Source of the DNA: Anabaena lutea FACHB-196
GTDB taxonomy: Bacteria; Cyanobacteriota; Cyanobacteriia; Cyanobacteriales; Nostocaceae
Assembly (NCBI RefSeq): GCF_014698305.1
Contig: NZ_JACJST010000036.1
Coordinates: 1 to 42,969 of the forward strand
DNA length: 42,969 bases
Direction of reading: 5' to 3'
Positions 36,245 to 42,969 of the stretch are shown one piece after another. Each line of letters begins with the position of its first letter. The stretch's first letter is position 1. The notes below the pieces were generated by a model that was given only the letters and a program-made list of their open reading frames with translations, ran no database searches and was not told the origin of the DNA. The position numbers and the translations under genes are program-made.

Positions 36245-38110
36245 TTAACATTTTTGTAGTCGTTGCCAAATTCTTGTAGCTATTTCATTCTTATTCATGG
36301 ATTTACTAAAATAATCATCTGCACCTGCGGCATAAGCTTGAGAAATTATCTCAGGTTTACTATTAGTTGAGATAAATGTCACTGGTAGATTATGCCATTG
36401 AGGGTCTGTTCGTACAACTCGGCACAAATCTATGCTACTAAATCCAGGCATTTGTTGATTTAAAATTACTAAATTTGGCTGATTGCGATTTAATAATTGC
36501 AGAAAATTTTGAGCATCAGTACAGATGAATACTTCAATTTTATAGCTAGTTAATAGATTAGACAATTGGTGAAAAAATTTGTGTTTATTATCTAAAATTA
36601 AAACCCGATATCGGTAATTTTGGAATAGTGGTTGAATTAGAGTATTTACAGCTTCTAACACTGTCGATATAGGTAAGTTTTTATTCACAAAGAAACATCC
36701 ACCCCAACGAGTAAAATCTACTCTATCTGTGAGCGTATCTTTGGCTGTAAAAGCAACTACGGGAATTTTTGGTGTGTGAGTTGATAGTTCTTGCATGAAA
36801 TTTCGACCATCTTCACCCCTACCAGAGATGTTTAAATCTAATAAAATTACATCAGGTGGGGTTTGAGTAATCATTTTCCGGGCTACGTTGATATCTGTGG
36901 CAATTTCTACCCGCCATGTCCATTTATTCGTGTTAGCTTGTCTAGTTATACTCATGACCTCAATGCGGATTTGCTCGGCCAGCATCAAATCCTCGTCTAC
37001 AATTAACAATAATGGTGAATAGGCTATAAATTCAGTATTTGCTTGTGTTTTTGGTTCTAGAACAGTTGAAACTTTGCTAACTTCTTGTTGTATAGCTGTG
37101 CTTAGTTCCCTTGCTTGCTGGATGTCATCAGGATTCAAAACTGTCGGTTGCAATAAAATTTCTAATTGTTTTGCTTGTTCGGATATGTTTATAAAACCCA
37201 AACTTCCCAAACTTCCAGCTAATTTATGAGCAATCTGTTCAGCTTGATTTTTTAGTTCTATATCTGGTTGTATTGTTGATAAAGTAGCTGTAATTTGTGA
37301 TAATTTATTTGTTTCCTCTACGTAATATTTTTGAAATTTCTCCCATACTTTTGATGTAATGATTTGGGCGTTTTCTTCGGTATGTGTTTGCACACTCGCA
37401 GTATTTGACTGGGTAGGAGGTGAGAATTGCTCAGATTCACTGAGAGTTTTTAAGCGATATCCCAGACCATATACAGTTTCAATTGGATCTTCTGCTCCCA
37501 CTGCTTTTAACTTTTGGCGCAAACTCTTAATATGGGTACTTACAGTCCCTTCACCGGGAATTTCAGCAAAATCCCAGAGCCGATCTAAAATAGCTTGACG
37601 GCTAAATATTCGTTTAGGGTTCAGTAGAAATAATTCCAATAAACAATATTCTTTGGGTGTGAGATGTATAGATTGATTACCAGAATATACTCTTCCACTA
37701 GCTGAATCAAAGTGAATACCGTCCCAAATTATTTCCTGGGGAATAAAAGATTTACTGCGGCGTAGTAAAGCATGAATTCTTGCTAGTAATTCTTCTAAAT
37801 CAAAAGGTTTAGTAACGTAATCATCTGCTCCTGCTTCAAGTCCAATAATTCTTTCTGTAACTTGATTTTTAACCGTAATTAGCAAAATAGGAGTCTGACA
37901 GCCTTGATGTCGCCATTGTTTACATATACTGATGCCGTCTAATTTAGGCAGGACAATATCTAATATTATTAAGTCATACTCACACTGTTCTTGCAATTCT
38001 AACGCCATTTCTCCATCAGTAGCTAAACTAACTTGGTATTCATGAGCGGTGAGAAAGTTAGCTATTGTTTCACGGGTGATGCTGTCATCTTCTACTAATA
38101 GTATTTTCAT
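36245..38110 (-). CDS. OmpR-type response regulator with HPt and two further receiver domains
   Basis: A 621-residue protein with an unusual domain order: receiver 1 (1-118; Asp51, Lys101), an OmpR winged helix (about 125-222; ETVYGLGYRL at the wing), an HPt domain (about 255-350; His295 in AHKLAGSLGSLGF), receiver 2 (about 365-490; Asp425, Lys477) and receiver 3 (about 500-621). Receiver 3 has Asn551 in place of the phosphoacceptor Asp (LVILNQQMPG), so it should be phosphorylation-blind, while its Lys603 remains. It could act as both a phosphorelay hub and a transcription factor. It is divergent from the bacteriophytochrome gene across a 561-bp gap and convergent with the Kai-like operon. 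Confidence 0.92.
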   Translation of the reverse strand: MKILLVEDDSITRETIANFLTAHEYQVSLATDGEMALELQEQCEYDLIILDIVLPKLDGISICKQWRHQGCQTPILLITVKNQVTERIIGLEAGADDYVTKPFDLEELLARIHALLRRSKSFIPQEIIWDGIHFDSASGRVYSGNQSIHLTPKEYCLLELFLLNPKRIFSRQAILDRLWDFAEIPGEGTVSTHIKSLRQKLKAVGAEDPIETVYGLGYRLKTLSESEQFSPPTQSNTASVQTHTEENAQIITSKVWEKFQKYYVEETNKLSQITATLSTIQPDIELKNQAEQIAHKLAGSLGSLGFINISEQAKQLEILLQPTVLNPDDIQQARELSTAIQQEVSKVSTVLEPKTQANTEFIAYSPLLLIVDEDLMLAEQIRIEVMSITRQANTNKWTWRVEIATDINVARKMITQTPPDVILLDLNISGRGEDGRNFMQELSTHTPKIPVVAFTAKDTLTDRVDFTRWGGCFFVNKNLPISTVLEAVNTLIQPLFQNYRYRVLILDNKHKFFHQLSNLLTSYKIEVFICTDAQNFLQLLNRNQPNLVILNQQMPGFSSIDLCRVVRTDPQWHNLPVTFISTNSKPEIISQAYAAGADDYFSKSMNKNEIATRIWQRLQKC

Positions 38111-38671
38111 AACTTTTGTGGTTATATGGGTTATTTTTGAGAAAATTTAGAATAAATATATGTTTTTTAGGCGATAGCAGAAATATTGATGTTAAACAAG
38201 ATGAATAAATCCATATTACACAATATTTTTTAATCTGTTTTATGAGATTTAGGTTTATATTTTCTACAATAGAAAGAAAATGTATTGATTAAAGATTAAT
38301 AACTTCAAAACTTGGCTTTTATGTTTAAAAATATCAATTTTATAGCGAAATATGCAAATTTTTCCCTCTATCAGGCTTAAAAGCATAGGTTTTTATATCA
38401 ATTCTATGTGAAGTTGCAATATATCCATGTAGGGGAAATTCATGTAGCTTGCTTCCCGCAGGGTACGCGGATGGATGCTGATCAACGCAGATAAATCAAT
38501 TGATGGTATTTAAAATATCCTTCTACCCTGAGAAGAATCAAAAATGTTAAGTTTTTTATCATTTTTATAATCTTCATAAAATCTTTAATTTTTCTTTTCA
38601 TACTCAAGAAAATAGAATACTTTGTTGTCTTTCTTTTAGCACTTATCTTTATTATCTCTTGTGAGTCATTT
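38111..38671. other. Divergent promoter region, regulator/bacteriophytochrome
   Basis: 561 bp between divergent starts. It contains GTAGCTTGCTTCCCGCAGGG (about 38443), a common Nostocales repeat, the 20-bp direct-repeat element (38569-38588) and a possible -10, TAGAAT (38613-38618). No gene seen. Confidence 0.55.
38569..38588 (+). promoter_or_regulatory. 11-nt-spaced direct repeat element, copy 2
   Basis: AATCTTCATAAAATCTTTAA differs from the copy upstream of the KaiC-like gene at one of 20 positions and keeps the 11-nt half-site phasing. It ends 83 bp before the bacteriophytochrome start, and 24 bp before a TAGAAT that could be the -10, a usual place for an activator site. Confidence 0.5.
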
Positions 38672-41600
38672 ATGATCGAAACTGAGTTTTTAGCAAAAAA
38701 AACACCAGTAGACTTAACTAACTGTGATAAAGAACCTATTCATATTCCTGGCTTAATTCAGCCTCATGGTATTCTCTTGGTTTTACAAGCACCTAATTTA
38801 AATATCATTCAAGTTAGTGAGAATATTTTTGATATTCTTGGTATTCCTAGTGAGGATATATTAGGTAAAACACTCAAGATATTATTCAATAGTAAGCAAA
38901 TCCATCTCATCAAACAATCTTTAGCGGAATTATCTGAAACAATTAACCCATTAGATTTACATATTGATACTCAAACAGGCAGAAAGAACTTCGACGGGAT
39001 TATTCATAAATCATATGGATTCATCATTCTTGAGCTAGAACTTGTATCTCCAAAACATGATAATGGTGATTTTTTGAGTTTTTACAGCTTATTACAACCT
39101 GTGATTTGCAAATTGCAAAAATTGTCTTATTTGGATGAATTATGCCAAATCATTGTTAAAGAAATTCGTAATTTAACAAGTTTTGACAGAGTAATGGTTT
39201 ATAAATTTGATTCTGAAGGTGCAGGTGAAGTTATAGCCGAAGCTAAATTAGAAAGTTTAAGTTCTTTTCTTGGTTTACATTATCCACCTTCTGATATACC
39301 TAAACAAGCTAAACAATTATATACTCTTAATCCTTTGCGTCTCATACCGGATGTAAATTATCAAGCTGTAAAAATTATAAATATTGACAATTCAGTTAAT
39401 GATATACCTTTAAATCTCAGTGGCAGTGTTTTAAGGAGCGTTTCTCCCATACACGTTGAATATCTGAAAAATATGGGTGTAACTGCTTCAATGTCTATTT
39501 CATTAATCCGCGAGCAAAAATTATGGGGTTTAATTGCCTGTCATCATTATTCGGCAGCTAAATATGTTCCCTATAAATTGCGTACTGTTTGTGAATTACT
39601 CGGCAGGGTGATGTCTTTAGAAATTTCAGCGAAAGCAGAAAATGAGTATTTAGATTACAAAATTATTTTGAAAGAAATTTTGTCTGATATTTTATCGAAG
39701 ATTATCAAAAATGAAAATTGGATAGAAGTTTTAAGCGAAAACAGAAGTAAATTATTAGCATTAGTTGGTGCTGAAGGGGTAGCCATTTGTGATGAAAATA
39801 AGGTGATTATGATTGGAAAAACACCTGTATTAAATGAGATTAACAATATTTGTAAATTTTTAGAAGCAGATATTTTTCATCAAGGGGTAAGTGATTATCT
39901 TTATGAAATAGATTCTTTGGCGAAGATTTACCCAGAAGCAGAAAATTTTAAAAATGTTGGTAGTGGTCTGCTGGCAATTATGATTTCTCAGGAATATAAA
40001 CAGTATATTTTATGGTTTCGTCCAGAGGTGATTCAAACTGTTAATTGGGCAGGTAATCCTCATAAACCAGTAGATATAAGTGAAGATGGTACTGTGCGTT
40101 TATCCCCACGTAAATCTTTTGAATTGTGGCAAGAAACAGTAAAGTTAAAATCTTTGCCTTGGCAGCGATGTGAAATTGAAGTAGCTAAAGAGTTAAGAAA
40201 TATAATTGTGGGAATAGTTTTACAAAAAGCTGAGGAGATTTCTAAAATTCATCAACAATTAATGCTGGCTTTGAAAGCTGCAAAAATGGGAGTATGGGAT
40301 TGGGATTTACGGCAAGATCGGATTGTTTGGTCAATTGGTCATGATCAGTTATTTGGGTTAGTAGAACCGGAAGCTATTGTTTTAAAATCTTTGGTTGATC
40401 CACGAGATTGGCAATTTGTAAATTTAGCACTTAATCAGGCTTTTGTGGAGCAGCAAGATTATTATCAGGAATTTCGTGTGGTTTGGCCGGATGGGAGTAT
40501 TCATTGGATTGAAGGTAGAGGTAAATTTTTCTTAAACGATGCGGGTCAAGCGGTGCGATTTTTGGGAACTATGGTAGAAGTGAGCGATCGCAAACTGGCC
40601 GAAATTAAACTCCAAGAACTGAATGCAGACTTAGAAAACAGGGTGCAAAACCGGACTTTAGACCTAGAAAAGTCCCAAACGGCACTGCAACAACAAATCG
40701 AACGAGAACAAATATTTATGAGGCTGACGCAACAAATACGCCAGTCTCTGAATCTGGAAGAAATTCTCAATACTGCTGTGACACAGGTACGGAATTTGCT
40801 GGCAGTAGATCGAGTTTTATTCTATCGCATCACTGAGAATAGTAGCGCCTCTATTATTGCTGAGGCTGTTAGTAATCCATCCTTGAGTATTATCAACTCT
40901 GTTCATGCTCTAGATGTTCTTCCTCCAGAGTGTTACCAGCACTATCTCAACGGAGAAGTGACTATTTTCAATAATTGCCAGAATCAGGAAGTAATACCTT
41001 GGTGGGCTGCTAATTTAGGAGTAAATCAAGTTACAGCCCAGTTAGTAGTGCCGATTATTCAAGAAAGTCATCTGTGGGGACTCCTAATCACCCATCAATG
41101 TAGCGATCGCACAAAATGCAGTGCTGAGTGGCAACCTGGGGAAATTGATTTACTTCAGCAGTTAGCTAATCAAATAGCGATCGCTATTCAACAATCAGAA
41201 CTATACCAGCAACTAGAAACAGAACTGCGGCAACGTCAACAAATTGAAACAGCCTTGCGACGCAGCGAAAATTTGTTTCGTTCTCTCAATGAATTTGCCC
41301 CTGTTGGTATTTTTAAAACAGATGCTCAAGGAAAAATGCTCTATTGCAATCCTTGCTGTCAGGAAATTTGTGGCTTTACCCTCGAAGAATCACTAGGAGA
41401 TGGCTGGAAAAAATTTATTCACCCAGAGGATTTAGCAGTTTTTTTACCCCAATGGAATGCAGGAGTTGACACATACCAACAACTCTCTACTGAATTGCGT
41501 TTCATCCATGAAAATACAACCTTTCGTATTTGTCAGCTAGTTGCTGTGCCTATTTTTTCTGATAGCAGTAATTGTATGGGATATGTCGGCACTGTAGAAG

Positions 41601-42331
41601 ATATTACAGATGCTCGAAATATGGAGAAAATGAAAAATGAGTTCATTTCTATAGTCAGCCATGAACTGAGAACGCCATTAACTTCTATTCGTGGATGTTT
41701 AGGATTAATTACTGCCAGTACAATCAGAAATCAACCAGAAAAAATGCAAAAAATCTTACAAATTGCTACTAGCGATACAGAACGATTAACCAGATTATTA
41801 AATGACATTCTTGATTTAGAACGCTTAGAAAATAACAAATTTATCCTCAATCAACAATATTGCGATGCCAGTAACTTAATCAATCAAGCTATGGACTCGA
41901 TGCAAACAATAGCACAAGAAAATCACATTGATTTGCAAAGTTCAGCCATTTCTTCTCAAGTTTGGGTAGATGCCGACAGAATCATACAAGTTCTTGTCAA
42001 CTTAATCAGTAATGCCATTAAATTTTCTCCTGCTCATACTCAAGTAAAACTAAGTGTTGCAGAAATGCCAGAGAATTATTTATTTAAGATTCAAGACCAA
42101 GGTAGGGGAATTCCTAGCAATAAAATAGAAACCATTTTTGGCAAATTTCAGCAAGTAGATGCCAGCGATTCTCGCCAAAAAGGAGGCACAGGTTTAGGTT
42201 TAGCTATTTGCAGTCGAATTATTCAGCAGCATGGTGGCAAGATTTGGGTCGAAAGTGTTTTAGGAAAAGGTAGCACTTTTTATTTTTCTCTCCCTAAACA
42301 GTCCCAGCAGAAAATAGCACCCAATTTGTAA
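38672..42331 (+). CDS. Bacteriophytochrome histidine kinase
   Basis: A 1219-residue red/far-red light sensor. The N-terminal PAS has Cys18 in VDLTNCDKEPIHIPGLIQPHG split form, the biliverdin-attachment Cys of bacteriophytochromes. The GAF domain has PPSDIP (205-210, Asp208) and SVSPIHVEYL, where Ile260 replaces the Cys used by Cph1-type phytochromes and His261 is kept. The PHY tongue has PRKSF (479-483). After this come PAS (about 540-650), coiled coil, a second GAF (about 685-850, no bilin Cys-His), PAS (about 880-985), HisKA (His997 in SHELRTPLTSIRG) and HATPase. It resembles AphB/BphP proteins with an added PAS-GAF-PAS insert. A CheY-like gene follows after 27 bp. Confidence 0.94.
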   Translation: MIETEFLAKKTPVDLTNCDKEPIHIPGLIQPHGILLVLQAPNLNIIQVSENIFDILGIPSEDILGKTLKILFNSKQIHLIKQSLAELSETINPLDLHIDTQTGRKNFDGIIHKSYGFIILELELVSPKHDNGDFLSFYSLLQPVICKLQKLSYLDELCQIIVKEIRNLTSFDRVMVYKFDSEGAGEVIAEAKLESLSSFLGLHYPPSDIPKQAKQLYTLNPLRLIPDVNYQAVKIINIDNSVNDIPLNLSGSVLRSVSPIHVEYLKNMGVTASMSISLIREQKLWGLIACHHYSAAKYVPYKLRTVCELLGRVMSLEISAKAENEYLDYKIILKEILSDILSKIIKNENWIEVLSENRSKLLALVGAEGVAICDENKVIMIGKTPVLNEINNICKFLEADIFHQGVSDYLYEIDSLAKIYPEAENFKNVGSGLLAIMISQEYKQYILWFRPEVIQTVNWAGNPHKPVDISEDGTVRLSPRKSFELWQETVKLKSLPWQRCEIEVAKELRNIIVGIVLQKAEEISKIHQQLMLALKAAKMGVWDWDLRQDRIVWSIGHDQLFGLVEPEAIVLKSLVDPRDWQFVNLALNQAFVEQQDYYQEFRVVWPDGSIHWIEGRGKFFLNDAGQAVRFLGTMVEVSDRKLAEIKLQELNADLENRVQNRTLDLEKSQTALQQQIEREQIFMRLTQQIRQSLNLEEILNTAVTQVRNLLAVDRVLFYRITENSSASIIAEAVSNPSLSIINSVHALDVLPPECYQHYLNGEVTIFNNCQNQEVIPWWAANLGVNQVTAQLVVPIIQESHLWGLLITHQCSDRTKCSAEWQPGEIDLLQQLANQIAIAIQQSELYQQLETELRQRQQIETALRRSENLFRSLNEFAPVGIFKTDAQGKMLYCNPCCQEICGFTLEESLGDGWKKFIHPEDLAVFLPQWNAGVDTYQQLSTELRFIHENTTFRICQLVAVPIFSDSSNCMGYVGTVEDITDARNMEKMKNEFISIVSHELRTPLTSIRGCLGLITASTIRNQPEKMQKILQIATSDTERLTRLLNDILDLERLENNKFILNQQYCDASNLINQAMDSMQTIAQENHIDLQSSAISSQVWVDADRIIQVLVNLISNAIKFSPAHTQVKLSVAEMPENYLFKIQDQGRGIPSNKIETIFGKFQQVDASDSRQKGGTGLGLAICSRIIQQHGGKIWVESVLGKGSTFYFSLPKQSQQKIAPNL

Positions 42332-42358
42332 TTAGCAACAGAGGATATAAAAATAACA

Positions 42359-42736
42359 ATGACAAAAAAACGTATTTTAGTCATAGACGATGAATATGAT
42401 CTGACTCTGATAATTTCAATTTGCCTAGAAGAATTTGGAACTTGGGGAACATTAACTACTCAGAGTCCTCATGAAGGTATTACTTTAGCTCAAACTGAAA
42501 AACCAGATGCCATAATTTTAGATGTAATGATGCCGGATATGGATGGTGTAACTTTATTTAATTATTTAAAAAGTGAACCCAATACTCAAGAAATTCCAGT
42601 AATTTTGATGACTGCTAAAGTACAAAGCTCAGACTTAAAACTTTTTAACAGTTTAGGAATTAAAGGTGTAATTAGCAAACCATTTGACCCCTTGAAATTG
42701 GTAGAACAAATAACAGAACTTCTACAATGGAAATAA
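42359..42736 (+). CDS. CheY-like response regulator
   Basis: A 125-residue receiver-only protein: Asp10-Asp11 pocket, Asp55 phosphoacceptor (IILDVMMP), Thr85 and Lys107 (VISKPFDP). It lies 27 bp after the bacteriophytochrome kinase, whose cognate regulator it should be, as Rcp1 is for Cph1. AGAGGAT about 15 nt before the ATG is a weak ribosome-binding site. It is paralogous to the regulator at 35715. Confidence 0.93.
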   Translation: MTKKRILVIDDEYDLTLIISICLEEFGTWGTLTTQSPHEGITLAQTEKPDAIILDVMMPDMDGVTLFNYLKSEPNTQEIPVILMTAKVQSSDLKLFNSLGIKGVISKPFDPLKLVEQITELLQWK

Positions 42737-42969
42737 TGCTCTATGTATAGCCTGATAGAGTTTTCTAGTCTTGTGATGTACAAAATACCCTGCGGGTTCG
42801 CGCTAGCGTCTTGTAAAAGAAGAAAGCTATATCTACGTCTATCTACGTTTAATTATTAATGCTCTAATCAGGGTAAGCTCATCTAATTTGGTATAGTATG
42901 AACTTGACAAAAGAAACAAGATAAGCAGCAGGAAGCAGAGAAAAATTTTACTTGACATGACAGCAAAAG
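42737..42969. repeat. Intergenic tail with interspersed repeat
   Basis: CCCTGCGGGTTCGCGCTAGC (about 42789-42808) resembles the CGCAGGG-type repeat upstream of the bacteriophytochrome. CTATATCTACGTCTATCTACG contains a short tandem unit. No gene seen before the window ends. Confidence 0.4.

Overview
The window is chromosomal DNA from a filamentous, probably heterocyst-forming cyanobacterium (Nostocales: Nostoc, Anabaena and relatives). The evidence is an NDH-1 subunit of oxygenic phototrophs (ndhH), a CruA-type lycopene cyclase-like flavoprotein, a phytochrome, many copies of the HIP1 octamer GCGATCGC (e.g. 56-63), heptamer tandem repeats (GAAGGCA at 13904-13938) and other short interspersed repeats typical of this group. 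I saw no tRNA, rRNA or CRISPR array.

Layout. 219-3469 (minus): a GH57-family protein, rsmH, and a small-protein/HNH-endonuclease pair. 3735-7330 (minus): a remnant of a DUF2887/Rpn-type gene and a large single-chain restriction-modification enzyme. 7555-13901 (plus): ndhH, a lone GAF protein, a dicarboxylate/amino-acid symporter whose 3' end runs into an IS200/IS605-like end, a MidA/NDUFAF7-type methyltransferase, an unrecorded 31-codon membrane peptide and a beta-hydroxyacid dehydrogenase lacking its expected catalytic Lys. 13990-16639 (minus): ssb, a decayed IscB (RRXRR) gene with a structured upstream region that may be its omega RNA, and an FAD monooxygenase. 16802-21957: pheT, hicB with a hicA interrupted by TGA, a small unknown gene, an actin-like (ParM-type) gene with a large internal deletion behind a repeated coiled coil, a YciI protein and a small membrane protein. 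22649-29531: a fused sugar-nucleotidyltransferase/phosphomannomutase, a coiled-coil protein, the CruA-like protein and a small conserved protein.

30292-42736 is the most notable part: a signalling island. A KaiC-like double ATPase is followed by two KaiB-like genes (the second broken by one in-frame TAA), a multi-PAS histidine kinase and a CheY-like regulator. Then come a five-domain OmpR-type regulator on the opposite strand and, divergent from it, a biliverdin-type bacteriophytochrome kinase with its own CheY-like regulator. The two kinases share related C-terminal halves and the two CheY-like proteins are paralogous, so one kinase/regulator output unit has apparently been joined to two inputs, a Kai-like module and a light sensor. 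A 20-bp element with 11-nt-spaced half-sites occurs with one mismatch upstream of both operons, which suggests joint control.

Five genes are visibly decayed by single nonsense codons or internal deletions (DUF2887, iscB, hicA, the parM-like gene, the second kaiB), which points to ongoing gene loss in the accessory parts of this genome.
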